From an uncultured Clostridiaceae bacterium (GTDB lineage Bacteria; Bacillota; Clostridia; TANB77; CAG-508): a stretch of DNA of 10,240 nt. Position 1 is the first letter of the stretch. Every line of letters starts with the position of its first letter. Below, piece by piece: positions 1-7,442 of the stretch. The translations under genes were made by a program, and so were the position numbers. The notes under the pieces are model-generated. The model was not told the DNA's origin, did no database searches, and was given only the letters and a program-made list of their open reading frames with translations. The stretch lies in the NCBI GenBank assembly GCA_958417695.1, contig CATZDQ010000048.1, forward strand, positions 1-10,240, written 5' to 3'.

Positions 1-28
1 TGGTTTAAAATAAGATGGAGGTTGAACG

Positions 29-1627
29 ATGGCAAAGTATATTTTTGTAACAGGAGGCGTTGTATCAGGATTAGGAAAGGGAATTACAGCTGCATCATTA
101 GGTCGATTATTAAAAAATAGAGGGTATAAAGTTGTCAATCAAAAATTTGACCCCTATATCAATGTAGACCCAGGAACGATGAGTCCATATGAACATGGAG
201 AAGTTTTTGTTACAGAGGATGGAGCAGAAACAGATTTAGATTTAGGGCATTATGAGCGATTTACAGATGAAAATTTAAGTAAAAATTCTAGTATGACCAT
301 GGGAAAAATTTATAGTGAAGTAATAGATAGAGAAAGAAGGGGCGATTATTTAGGTAAGACAGTGCAAGTAATACCACATATAACTAATGCAATTAAAGAG
401 AAAATCTATGCATTTGAAGATACCGATGTGGATATTGTAATTTCAGAATTAGGGGGAACCGTAGGAGATATTGAAGGTTTGTCTATTATAGAGGCCATTA
501 GACAAGTTGGATTAGAAAATGCACCGGAGGACGTCATTTATATTCATGTTACATTATTACCATATATATCTGGTTCTAATGAATTAAAGTCAAAACCAAC
601 ACAACATTCTGTAAAAGAATTACAATACTTTGGAATTAAACCAGATATTTTAGTGTGTAGAACAGAAGTACCTATCCCTGACCATCTAAGAGAAAAAATT
701 GCTTTATTTTGTAATGTACGTAAAGAAAGCGTAATTGCTAATACAACAGCCTCTTGTTTATATGAGGTTCCTTTGATGCTAGAAAAAGAAGGACTGGCTA
801 CAGCAGTATGTAAGCATTTACAATTAGATAAATGTCAGCCAAATAACGAAAAGTGGGAAGAAATGATTCAAAAGATTCACCAAATAGCAGAAGAAAAAGT
901 GAAAATTGCTATTGTTGGAAAGTATGTAAAATTAGAAGATTCTTATCTGTCTGTATCAGAGAGTTTAAGACATGCTGGTTTTGCAAATGAGATACAAGTA
1001 GAGATTGATTATATTGATTCTGAGACGATAAACCGTCAAAATGTAGCAGAAATATTGGGGCAATATAATGCAGTCGTAGTACCTGGTGGATTTGGAAATA
1101 GAGGAATCCAAGGAAAAATAGAGACCATACGATATGTAAGAGAACAGAACATTCCTTTTTTGGGAATTTGTTTAGGTATGCAAATGGCGGTTGTAGAATT
1201 TGCTAGAAATGTGCTAAATTTAGAAGATGCCAATTCGGAAGAATTTGATAGTACATGTCAAAATCCGGTTATTCACATTATGTATGACCAAAAGGAAATA
1301 ACCAAAAAAGGTGGTACTATGAGATTAGGTGCTTATCCATGTATTCTAAAAGCAGGTAGTTTGGCTGCAAAGTTATATCCAAAAGAAGAAATTACAGAAC
1401 GACATAGACATCGTTTTGAATATAATGGACAGTATAAAGAAAGAATGGAAGAAGCAGGACTAATTGCTTCTGGAACTTCACCAGATGGTAAATTGGTAGA
1501 AATGGTAGAATTACAAAATCATCCATTTTTTATAGCAGCACAATTCCATCCAGAGTTTAAGTCTAGACCAGATAAGCCAGCGCCATTGTTTGTAGGGTTA
1601 GTAAAAGCTGCTAAAGAAAATAGGTAG
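29..1627 (+). CDS. pyrG: CTP synthase (glutamine-hydrolysing)
   Basis: Converts UTP to CTP in the cytoplasm using ATP and ammonia taken from glutamine, the last step of pyrimidine nucleotide synthesis. The 532 residues match the usual length of about 535. The N-terminal amidoligase half opens with the P-loop-like GGVVSGLGKG near residues 9-18. The C-terminal class I glutamine amidotransferase half carries the nucleophile Cys381 in GICLGMQ and the partners His507 and Glu509 in FHPEF. The ATG follows a good Shine-Dalgarno site (tggagg, about 15-20). Only 28 bases precede the gene, so any pyrimidine-responsive leader of the kind known upstream of Firmicute pyrG cannot be judged. No terminator separates it clearly from the next gene. 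Identification is secure. Confidence 0.98.
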   Translation: MAKYIFVTGGVVSGLGKGITAASLGRLLKNRGYKVVNQKFDPYINVDPGTMSPYEHGEVFVTEDGAETDLDLGHYERFTDENLSKNSSMTMGKIYSEVIDRERRGDYLGKTVQVIPHITNAIKEKIYAFEDTDVDIVISELGGTVGDIEGLSIIEAIRQVGLENAPEDVIYIHVTLLPYISGSNELKSKPTQHSVKELQYFGIKPDILVCRTEVPIPDHLREKIALFCNVRKESVIANTTASCLYEVPLMLEKEGLATAVCKHLQLDKCQPNNEKWEEMIQKIHQIAEEKVKIAIVGKYVKLEDSYLSVSESLRHAGFANEIQVEIDYIDSETINRQNVAEILGQYNAVVVPGGFGNRGIQGKIETIRYVREQNIPFLGICLGMQMAVVEFARNVLNLEDANSEEFDSTCQNPVIHIMYDQKEITKKGGTMRLGAYPCILKAGSLAAKLYPKEEITERHRHRFEYNGQYKERMEEAGLIASGTSPDGKLVEMVELQNHPFFIAAQFHPEFKSRPDKPAPLFVGLVKAAKENR

Positions 1628-1677
1628 TAAAAAAATGAAAAATTTATAAAAAATTTAAAAAACTTGTATAAAAAATG

Positions 1678-1707
1678 CCTCTTTGGAGAAAATAATGCCA
1701 AAAGAGG
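1678..1707 (+). promoter_or_regulatory. Hairpin overlapping the sleB-like ribosome binding site
   Basis: CCTCTTTGG (1678-1686) can pair with CCAAAAGAGG (1698-1707), with one bulged A. The 3' arm contains the AGAGG Shine-Dalgarno of the next gene, whose ATG is at 1716. The same arm is followed by TGTTTTCT, so the element could also act as a weak terminator for pyrG. Which role applies, or whether it has any, is inference. Confidence 0.35.
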
Positions 1708-1715
1708 TGTTTTCT

Positions 1716-2405
1716 ATGAAAAAAAGAATACAAAAAAATATAAAACCAATTGTGATTATTTCTATTTTATTTAGTATATTTATGCTCTACAATATCTTTT
1801 TTAGAAATATAGATACGTGGGCATTATCTAAATATGGTTCTAGAGGAGCAGAAGTTACGCAAATTCAAACAAAGCTAAAAAGATGGGGCTATTATAATGG
1901 AAATATAGATGGTATTTATGGAAGTCAAACATTAGCAGCTGTAAAATATTTTCAAAGAAAAAACGGACTAACGGTAGATGGTATTGCAGGAAAAAGGACG
2001 CTAGAAGCTATGGGAATTTTTACGTCGTCTTCTAGTTCTAGTTCTTCTTCTAATTCCTCTAACTTAAATTTATTAGCTAGACTGGTATATGGAGAAGCAA
2101 GAGGGGAACCTTACACAGGACAAGTAGCAGTAGCTGCCGTTGTTTTAAATCGTGTAAAAAGTTCTAGTTTTCCCAATACCATATCTGGTGTAATTTACCA
2201 ATCGGGAGCATTTGATGTTGTAAAAGACGGACAGATTAATTTAACACCAAATGAAACAGCAAAAAAAGCAGCACAAGATGCCTTAAATGGTTGGGATCCT
2301 TCTTATGGTGCTATCTACTATTTTAATCCATCGACTGCAACCAATAAATGGATTTGGTCAAGACCAATGACCGTTACAATAGGAAGACATAGATTTTGTA
2401 AATAA
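1716..2405 (+). CDS. SleB-like spore cortex / cell wall hydrolase
   Basis: A 229-residue exported or membrane-anchored enzyme that probably cleaves peptidoglycan, in the spore-cortex lytic family SleB/CwlJ (Hydrolase_2). I start it at the ATG at 1716, which has AGAGG eight bases upstream; an in-frame TTG at 1683 lacks a ribosome site. Residues about 8-29 form one hydrophobic N-terminal segment. Residues about 41-99 are a peptidoglycan-binding domain of the PG_binding_1 type (GAEVTQIQTKL, DGIYGSQT, FQRKNGLTVDG). A serine-rich linker follows. From about residue 107 comes the hydrolase domain with LARLVYGEARGE, whose Glu127 is the expected catalytic acid, and a C-terminal motif ending GRHRFCK. 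The domain order is that of SleB. A true SleB would act in germination; a vegetative hydrolase of the same fold cannot be excluded. Confidence 0.9.
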   Translation: MKKRIQKNIKPIVIISILFSIFMLYNIFFRNIDTWALSKYGSRGAEVTQIQTKLKRWGYYNGNIDGIYGSQTLAAVKYFQRKNGLTVDGIAGKRTLEAMGIFTSSSSSSSSSNSSNLNLLARLVYGEARGEPYTGQVAVAAVVLNRVKSSSFPNTISGVIYQSGAFDVVKDGQINLTPNETAKKAAQDALNGWDPSYGAIYYFNPSTATNKWIWSRPMTVTIGRHRFCK

Positions 2406-2434
2406 GAAGCATAGTCAAAGGAAATTTCTAAAGG

Positions 2435-2482
2435 GAACCCTAATTATTAGACAGAAAAAGTTTAATAATTAGGGTTCATTTT
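2435..2482 (+). terminator. Rho-independent terminator after the SleB-like gene
   Basis: A perfect 15-base-pair stem, gaaccctaattatta at 2435-2449 with its complement at 2463-2477 and a 13-base loop, is followed by ATTTTTA. It lies 30 bases past the hydrolase stop codon and ends that unit. Confidence 0.9.
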
Positions 2483-2483
2483 T

Positions 2484-2654
2484 AAGCCAAAATATGTAGG
2501 TGAATTTAAATTACAAATAGTAAAATATGATATAGAAGAAAAACAAAAAAGAATAAATAAAGAACAAGGAATTGTTAAAAAGAAATCTACTTTCTGGCAA
2601 TTTTATTCTTTTTTCTTGACAAATAGCATACATATTGATAAGATAAAACCGTAA
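2484..2654 (+). pseudogene. Possible small coding relic, IS3 OrfA-like N-terminus
   Basis: The stretch between the terminator and yqeG is open in one frame for about 57 codons and has no usable start. Its beginning reads KPKYVGEFKLQIVKY. That pattern loosely resembles the first helix of IS3-family OrfA transposase proteins (K-Y-x-x-E-F-K-L-x-V-V). The rest is lysine-rich and unlike any family I know, and the yqeG promoter lies inside it. It may be only an A-rich spacer that happens to lack stops. No inverted repeats or target duplications were seen. Confidence 0.2.
2616..2644 (+). promoter_or_regulatory. Sigma-A-type promoter for yqeG
   Basis: TTGACA at 2616-2621 is a perfect -35 box. A 17-base spacer leads to TAAGAT at 2639-2644 as the -10 box. 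The start codon of yqeG is 29 bases further on. It probably drives yqeG, the prepilin peptidase and the M24 peptidase together. Confidence 0.75.
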
Positions 2655-2673
2655 AAATGCCAAGGAGGACCAA

Positions 2674-3171
2674 ATGCAATTATACCCAAATCTATATTTA
2701 GAAAATGTTCAACAAATAACGTTAGAATTGTTACAAAAATATCAGATAAAAGCTTTGATTTTAGATGTAGATAATACACTGATTAATTATGAAAAACAAA
2801 TGCCAGAAGGGACAAAGCATTGGTGTGATACATTAAAAAAAGAAGGCATTCAATTTTGTATTGTATCTAATACGAATCAAAAAGAAAAGGTAGAACAAGT
2901 GGCTAAAATTTTGGAAATACCTTATTTTTATTTTGCAATGAAGCCATTAAAAAGAGGTTTTAAAAGAGCAATAGATACCTTTCAATTAAAAGAAGAACAG
3001 ATTGCTGCTGTGGGCGACCAGATTTTTACAGATGTGTGGGGAGCTAATCGTAGTCATTTGTTTTCTATTTTGGTAAAGCCAATAGAAAAGCAAGATATTT
3101 GGGTAACAAAGTTAAAAAGACCAGTGGAAAATTGGGTTATTCAAAATTATGAAAAACAGATAAGAGAATAA
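2674..3171 (+). CDS. yqeG: YqeG family HAD IIIA-type phosphatase
   Basis: A 165-residue soluble phosphatase of the haloacid dehalogenase superfamily, the usual size for YqeG. Motif I is DVDNTL with Asp31 as nucleophile and Asp33 as acid/base. Motif II is VSNTN with Ser65. The motif III lysine is Lys90 in MKPLKRGF, and motif IV is GDQIFTD with Asp115 and Asp120 for magnesium. There is no large cap insertion. Physiological substrates of YqeG are not firmly known; related proteins include mitochondrial phosphatidylglycerophosphate phosphatase, so a lipid phosphate role is possible but inferred. A strong AAGGAGG at 2662-2668 sits five bases before the ATG. The next gene starts 31 bases after its stop, which fits co-transcription. 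Confidence 0.93.
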   Translation: MQLYPNLYLENVQQITLELLQKYQIKALILDVDNTLINYEKQMPEGTKHWCDTLKKEGIQFCIVSNTNQKEKVEQVAKILEIPYFYFAMKPLKRGFKRAIDTFQLKEEQIAAVGDQIFTDVWGANRSHLFSILVKPIEKQDIWVTKLKRPVENWVIQNYEKQIRE

Positions 3172-3202
3172 AGACAAAAGAGAAAGAAGAGGGAATACGC
3201 AC

Positions 3203-3961
3203 ATGTATATAAATGATGTACATATTTTATATTATGTATTAATAGGGGGATTAGGTTTAGTAGTTGGCCAGTTTATAGATTGGTGCAATTTACGTTTGCC
3301 GGAATATAAAAAAGTGTTTTCAAAAGAATTTTTCACTCTATATTTGAAAAATTGGAAACCGAAATACATATTATCTTTTACAAATGCTATACTATATGTA
3401 GTGCTATTATATGTGATTGGTTGGCAAAATAATGTGCTATACCAAATGGAATTAGTAAAATATATGCTATTAATACCTATGTTACTATCTGCAGTTGTCA
3501 TTGACTGGAAATATCAAATTATTCCAAACCGATTAAATTTGACGATTTTTGAAGTGGGACTAGTCTTTGCCTTTATGCAGGGAGCTTATAATATTAATTT
3601 AGCAATGGATTTATTATTAGGAGCTGTAGTAGGTGCTGGTATTTTCTTAATCATTACTTTATTGGGAGGAATGATTGCAGGCAAAGAAGCGATGGGATTT
3701 GGTGATGTTAAATTAATGGGAGCATTGGGATTGTTTTTCGGTTGGAGAAAAATTATTGCTGTCAGTTTGATTGCCTTTTTACTAGGTGCTATTATTAGTA
3801 TTATTTTATTAGTATCAAAGAAGAAAAAAACAGATGAATATATTCCATTTGGACCTTTTATTGTAATGGGAGCAATGGTGGTTATGTTGGTTCCATTAGA
3901 TATTTTATCGTTTGTCTTATTTAAAATCTTTACATTGGGAATGTATCAAGGTCAAATTTAA
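3203..3961 (+). CDS. Prepilin peptidase (A24 family, PilD/ComC-like)
   Basis: A 252-residue polytopic membrane aspartyl protease that removes leader peptides from type IV pilin-like proteins. The two catalytic aspartates are visible: Asp101 in VIDWKYQIIPN and Asp168 in GFGDVKLMG. The N-terminus has the usual GQFIDWCNLRLP stretch after the first membrane segment, equivalent to GSFLNVVIYRLP in the family. The paired CxxC motifs that normally follow in the cytoplasmic N-terminal region are missing; residues about 35-52 are short and lysine-rich. Six or more further hydrophobic segments follow. The ribosome site is modest (gaagaggg, nine bases before ATG). The substrates are not in this window. 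Such enzymes serve competence pili or type IV pili in Clostridia. Confidence 0.92.
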   Translation: MYINDVHILYYVLIGGLGLVVGQFIDWCNLRLPEYKKVFSKEFFTLYLKNWKPKYILSFTNAILYVVLLYVIGWQNNVLYQMELVKYMLLIPMLLSAVVIDWKYQIIPNRLNLTIFEVGLVFAFMQGAYNINLAMDLLLGAVVGAGIFLIITLLGGMIAGKEAMGFGDVKLMGALGLFFGWRKIIAVSLIAFLLGAIISIILLVSKKKKTDEYIPFGPFIVMGAMVVMLVPLDILSFVLFKIFTLGMYQGQI

Positions 3962-4002
3962 AGGAAATTAGAAATGTAGTAAAAAGAAAGCAGGTGCTTT
4001 TC

Positions 4003-5082
4003 ATGAATACAAATATAAAGTGGTTAAGAGAAAAAATGAAAATGCTAGATTTGCAAGGGATGATTATTAGCAATCCTGTTAATGTGCGCTATTTAACAGG
4101 AATTGTAGCAGAAGGGGTATTATTAATCACTAGAAAAGAAAATATCTTTTTAACCGATGGTCGTTATATAGAAGAAGTTAATCAAGTTTTAACTATTGAC
4201 GATGGTATTATTGTGTATGAATTTAAGGATTTTTCATTAGATGAGTATGAAAACTTTTTTATGTTTTGTGAAAATGTAGGATTTGAGGAAGATTATGTGA
4301 CTTATGCGCAGTATAAAGAGTTTATGCATAAGTATAAAGTGAATAATTTTCAGGAAACGGAAAAAGTAATTGAAAAGCAAAGAATGATAAAAGATGAAGA
4401 GGAAATTGAAAAAATTGCTAAAGCTTGTGAAATAACAGACCAGTGTTTTTCCCATTTAGTGAATTTCATTAAAATAGGGCAGACAGAAAAAGAAATTGCA
4501 CTAGAGGTAGAACGTTATTTTAAAATGCATGGTGCAGAAGAGACTTCTTTTGATACCATTGTTGCTTCTGGAAAGAATTCTTCTAAACCACATGCGGTCC
4601 CAACCGATAAAAAGATTGAATTAGGCGATGTGATTACGATTGATTTTGGTTGTAAATATGAAGGGTATTGTTCTGATATGACAAGAACTGTATTTGCAGG
4701 GTATATACCAGAAGAAGTTAAAGAAATTTATGATTTGGTTTTAAAAAATCAGTTACAAACACAAGAGGAATATAAAGAAGGTGCTAATGTCAAAATATTA
4801 GCTAGAATGGTAGAAAACGATTTTAAATTAAAAGGTTATGACCTAATTCATAGTTTAGGCCATGGTGTTGGTTTAGATATTCATGAATATCCCTACATTC
4901 ATGGAAAAAATGATTTTGTTTTAAAAGATAAAATGGTAGTTACTAATGAACCAGGTATTTATTTACCAGGAAAGTTTGGCGTTCGTATAGAAGATACGAC
5001 ATTAATTACAAAATCTGGTTGTATAAATTTAACAAAATCGGATAAAAATTATACTATAGTGGATAAAGTAGAGGAAAAATAA
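4003..5082 (+). CDS. M24B aminopeptidase (Xaa-Pro peptidase family)
   Basis: A 359-residue cytoplasmic metallopeptidase that removes N-terminal residues next to proline. All five dinuclear metal ligands of the pita-bread fold are present: Asp214 (TIDFG), Asp225 (CSDMTRT), His287 (HSLGHGVGLD), Glu316 (TNEPGIY) and Glu330 (RIEDT). The first 130 residues are the creatinase-like N-terminal domain (NPVNVRYLTG, DGRYIEE). I start it at the ATG at 4003, with AGGTG six bases upstream; an in-frame GTG at 3994 lies inside that ribosome site. Its place immediately before efp repeats a common Firmicute arrangement (yqhT-efp in Bacillus). Whether it is a strict Xaa-Pro aminopeptidase or a prolidase cannot be told from sequence. 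Confidence 0.93.
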   Translation: MNTNIKWLREKMKMLDLQGMIISNPVNVRYLTGIVAEGVLLITRKENIFLTDGRYIEEVNQVLTIDDGIIVYEFKDFSLDEYENFFMFCENVGFEEDYVTYAQYKEFMHKYKVNNFQETEKVIEKQRMIKDEEEIEKIAKACEITDQCFSHLVNFIKIGQTEKEIALEVERYFKMHGAEETSFDTIVASGKNSSKPHAVPTDKKIELGDVITIDFGCKYEGYCSDMTRTVFAGYIPEEVKEIYDLVLKNQLQTQEEYKEGANVKILARMVENDFKLKGYDLIHSLGHGVGLDIHEYPYIHGKNDFVLKDKMVVTNEPGIYLPGKFGVRIEDTTLITKSGCINLTKSDKNYTIVDKVEEK

Positions 5083-5133
5083 AGTTTTATGGAAATTGAA
5101 ACAAGCTATTTTACAAAATAACGAAGCAAAGTA

Positions 5134-5162
5134 TTGATTTTTAGCCTAAATTGTGATATTAT
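5134..5162 (+). promoter_or_regulatory. Promoter for efp
   Basis: TTGATT at 5134-5139 and TATTAT at 5157-5162 are separated by 17 bases; an overlapping TATAAT lies at 5160-5165. It lies in the 126-base gap between the M24 peptidase and efp, so efp can be transcribed independently of the upstream genes. Confidence 0.6.
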
Positions 5163-5208
5163 AATAACCAATTGTGAAAAAATAACAAATTAGGAAGGGG
5201 AAATAACA

Positions 5209-5775
5209 ATGGCAGAAGTATATATGGCAGGAGATTTTAGAAATGGAACTACTTTTGAAATGGATGGAAATGTTTATAAAGTAGTAGAATTCCAACATGT
5301 AAAACCAGGTAAAGGAGCTGCTTTCGTTAGAACAAAATTAAAGAATGTAATTAATGGTTCGGTACTTGAAAAAACTTTTAATCCATCTGAAAAATATCCA
5401 GGAGCAGAAATTGAGAAAAGAGATATGCAATATTTATATGCAGATGGAGATTTATATTATTTCATGGATAATGAAACTTATGAGCAGATACCATTAAATA
5501 AAGAACAAATTGGAGATAGCTTAAAATACATGAAAGAAAATATGAATGTAAAAATGCTTTCTTATAAAGGAAATGTATTTTCAGTAGAGCCACCTATGTT
5601 TGTAGAATTGGAAGTAACATATACAGAACCAGGATTTAGTGGAAATACAACAACAACCTCTGGTAAACCAGCTACTTTAGAAAATGGTTATGAAATTTCT
5701 GTACCACTATTTATCAATATAGGTGATGTTATTAGAATCGATACCAGAACCGGTGAATATATGGAAAGAGTTTAA
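5209..5775 (+). CDS. efp: Translation elongation factor P
   Basis: Binds between the P and E sites of ribosomes stalled on polyproline stretches and restores peptide bond formation. The 188 residues contain the KOW-like domain I (ending about residue 65) and the two OB-fold domains. The loop that reaches the peptidyl-transferase centre is KPGKGAAF, with Lys35 at the position that carries the modification in Bacillus EF-P. No modification enzyme gene is visible in the window. The C-terminal signature region GDVIRIDTRTGEYMERV is complete. A strong AGGAAGGGG precedes the ATG by about eight bases. The next gene begins 20 bases after the stop and shares its transcript. Confidence 0.98.
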   Translation: MAEVYMAGDFRNGTTFEMDGNVYKVVEFQHVKPGKGAAFVRTKLKNVINGSVLEKTFNPSEKYPGAEIEKRDMQYLYADGDLYYFMDNETYEQIPLNKEQIGDSLKYMKENMNVKMLSYKGNVFSVEPPMFVELEVTYTEPGFSGNTTTTSGKPATLENGYEISVPLFINIGDVIRIDTRTGEYMERV

Positions 5776-5795
5776 AGAAAAGAGGATTTTAAACG

Positions 5796-6305
5796 ATGTC
5801 AGTATTAAGTGATAACTATAAAAGAATTATGTCAGAGATTGAAAATAAAATTTCAAATCCAGAAGAATGCGAATTTGTAAAAGAAAAGGTAAATGAATTG
5901 ACAATGCTATTTATGGATGTAATTGATAAGCTTACAGATGTAGCAGATGCCAAAATAAAAGAGATTGAAGATAAACAAACTGAAATCGAAAACAAAATGA
6001 ATCGTGTGCAAAGTGCAGTCGATGAGATTGAAAATGATATTTACTCTGAAGAGGAAGGCTTTGATTTTGAAATTGTATGTCCTTACTGTAATCATGAATT
6101 TGTAGCAGAAATAAATGCTGGCGAAGAAATGAAAAAAGAAGTAGAATGTCCAGATTGTCATAACATTATTGAATTAGACTGGAATGATGATGAAGATGAG
6201 GATGGTTGTCAAGGACATTGTGATGGTTGTCATGGTTGTTCTGAAGAAGACTCTGAGAATGAAGACGATGTAGAAGACAGCGATAATAACGAAGATGATA
6301 TGTAA
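5796..6305 (+). CDS. CD1247-like coiled-coil / zinc-ribbon protein with acidic tail
   Basis: A 169-residue protein of unknown function that resembles the small clostridial family known as CD1247 N-terminal domain proteins, commonly found next to efp. Residues about 1-80 are helical and charged, with a likely coiled coil at 45-80 (KIKEIEDKQTEIENKMNRV). Residues 95-121 form a zinc-ribbon with Cys95-x2-Cys98 and Cys118-x2-Cys121. An unusual cluster CQGHCDGCHGC (Cys138, 142, 145, 148) follows, then a tail made mostly of Asp and Glu. The ribosome site is AGAGGA, nine bases before ATG. A terminator follows at once. The role is unknown; its place suggests translation or a housekeeping regulator, which is inference. 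Confidence 0.85.
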   Translation: MSVLSDNYKRIMSEIENKISNPEECEFVKEKVNELTMLFMDVIDKLTDVADAKIKEIEDKQTEIENKMNRVQSAVDEIENDIYSEEEGFDFEIVCPYCNHEFVAEINAGEEMKKEVECPDCHNIIELDWNDDEDEDGCQGHCDGCHGCSEEDSENEDDVEDSDNNEDDM

Positions 6306-6311
6306 GAAGAA

Positions 6312-6337
6312 GGAAAGTAGTGTTTACTTTCCTTTTT
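6312..6337 (+). terminator. Terminator after the efp operon
   Basis: GGAAAGTA (6312-6319) pairs with TACTTTCC (6325-6332) around a five-base loop, followed by TTTTT. It stands between two convergent units and clearly serves the plus strand. Confidence 0.85.
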
Positions 6338-6344
6338 CTATGTA

Positions 6345-6949
6345 TTAAAAATAAGTTAGTGGATTAACATATTCATCATGTAGGCGAAATCCTAAGTGTA
6401 GATGGGGACCGAGTGGTAGCACCATTCGTAGGTTTACCAGTATCATCGTGGTAAGTATTTCCGAGGTACACCATAGACATATTTAGGCCCAACATGTCCT
6501 ATCACTTGTCCTTGGATAACATTATCACCTACAGAGACTAAATAGTTAGGAGAAACATGGCAATAGGTAATCTTCAAATCACCAGAGGTTAGTGTAATGG
6601 TATAACCGCCACCACCTAAGAAACCAACATAAGTAATTTGACCATCAACGACAGCAATGAATTGACTACCTTGCGGAGCACCAATATCAATACCTTTATG
6701 ATAAGAACTAGCGCCTGCAGTAGGAGAAGTTCGTTTGCCAAAATAGGAGTTAATTTTTGTATAACCAGGTGTCGGCCAAGCAAAGCCAGAAGGACTAATC
6801 GTAAACTCATCATAAACAGTATTATTCTCTTGTGATGGAAAATAACCATTAAGCAGTAAAGGATAGGTAAATAGACAAGATAGCAAAAAGATAAAGGCTA
6901 TAAGTGCTATAAGTATAGAATAAAAAGGCTTAAAAAAACCACCAGACAT
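6345..6949 (-). CDS. M23 family metallopeptidase read through two +1 frameshifts
   Basis: A membrane-anchored zinc peptidase of the LytM/M23 type that should cleave peptide cross-links of peptidoglycan. The start is the ATG at 6949, with AGAAAGGAGA nine bases upstream. Residues about 8-34 are a membrane anchor. The domain contains zinc ligands His84 and Asp88 (SYHKGIDIG) and catalytic His131. In the opening frame the protein stops after 168 residues at 6443, before the essential HxH. Skipping one base at 6463 and one at 6411 restores GNTYHDDTGKPTNGATT, then GPHLHLGF with His182 and His184, and a normal end YVNPLTYF. The full product would be 200 residues. Both skipped bases have the same context, NCT-C-GGN. 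Either the gene is recoded, it is a pseudogene with two like insertions, or the sequence carries two identical errors. Without shifting, the product would be inactive. Confidence 0.85.
6409..6414 (-). other. Putative +1 frameshift site 2 (ACT CGG) in the M23 gene
   Basis: In the frame reached after site 1, the minus strand reads ACC ACT CGG TCC, which leads to a stop. Leaving out the C opposite 6411 gives ACT GGT CCC CAT CTA CAC, that is T-G-P-H-L-H, the invariant metal/catalytic motif of M23 enzymes. This makes the change of frame here almost certain at the level of coding logic. Confidence 0.85.
6461..6466 (-). other. Putative +1 frameshift site 1 (CCT CGG) in the M23 gene
   Basis: The minus strand reads GTA CCT CGG AAA TAC TTA, reaching TGA at 6443. 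Leaving out the C opposite 6463 gives GTA CCT GGA AAT ACT TAC CAC, a normal M23 loop that stays open up to site 2, 52 bases on. No strong Shine-Dalgarno-like sequence is seen just upstream. Confidence 0.8.
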
Positions 6950-7005
6950 AAAGAAAAATCTCCTTTCTAAATCTGATAGCCCCTTTTTTATAAATATATC
7001 CTCAT

Positions 7006-7422
7006 TTATTTCTTGAAAGCAAAGAATTTGCTTATAAAGAAATTTAAAATAATAACAATAACCGTCATAATGCATTTACTTATCATAGCAGGAATTGGAC
7101 AGAAGGCAAATAAAATGGCACATCCAACCGATTCAATAATCATGGTAACGGCACGACCTAATATAAATTTGAAAAACTCTATCCACTTTTGTTTGGCACT
7201 TTCTGCTTTAGAATGAAATACCATATTACGATTAGTAAAGTAAGCAAATAATACAGCCGCTATAATAGCAATATTATTAGATGGATTTTCTCCTATTGGC
7301 GTAAAAGTATTTAAAACATAAAATACACCAAGATTAACCAGGGTTGTTAAGACACCAAAAATACCATAAAATATAACTTCTTTTGTACATACTTTTTTAA
7401 TGAGTTCTTTTAATTTTTCCAT
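7006..7422 (-). CDS. GtrA family four-helix membrane protein
   Basis: A 138-residue integral membrane protein of the GtrA family, proposed to move lipid-linked sugars across the membrane or otherwise assist cell-surface polysaccharide modification. Four hydrophobic segments lie at about residues 16-37, 49-63, 84-107 and 112-135. The family motifs YFTNRNMVF (residues 61-69) and NFFISKFFAFK near the C-terminus are present. The ATG at 7422 has only a weak purine stretch (GAGAGTG) upstream. Its start lies 20 bases after the end of the extended upstream frame and its stop 56 bases before the M23 start, consistent with one operon. No partner glycosyltransferase is visible. The frame is intact and contains no CGG codon. 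Confidence 0.92.
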   Translation of the reverse strand: MEKLKELIKKVCTKEVIFYGIFGVLTTLVNLGVFYVLNTFTPIGENPSNNIAIIAAVLFAYFTNRNMVFHSKAESAKQKWIEFFKFILGRAVTMIIESVGCAILFAFCPIPAMISKCIMTVIVIILNFFISKFFAFKK

Positions 7423-7442
7423 TTCTTATCACTCTCAATTTC

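Noticed and set aside
5083..5133. Terminator after the M24 peptidase gene
   Set aside because: Only a weak AT stem is present, with no T-run, so read-through into efp is likely in addition to its own promoter.
6950..7075. N-terminal extension of the M23 gene to the ATG at 7075
   Set aside because: The extension would overlap the end of GtrA, has no ribosome site and no signal-like character, while the ATG at 6949 has a strong AGAAAGGAGA.
7006..7216. Plus-strand open frame opposite GtrA
   Set aside because: A shadow of the GtrA coding strand; no ribosome site and no family resemblance.
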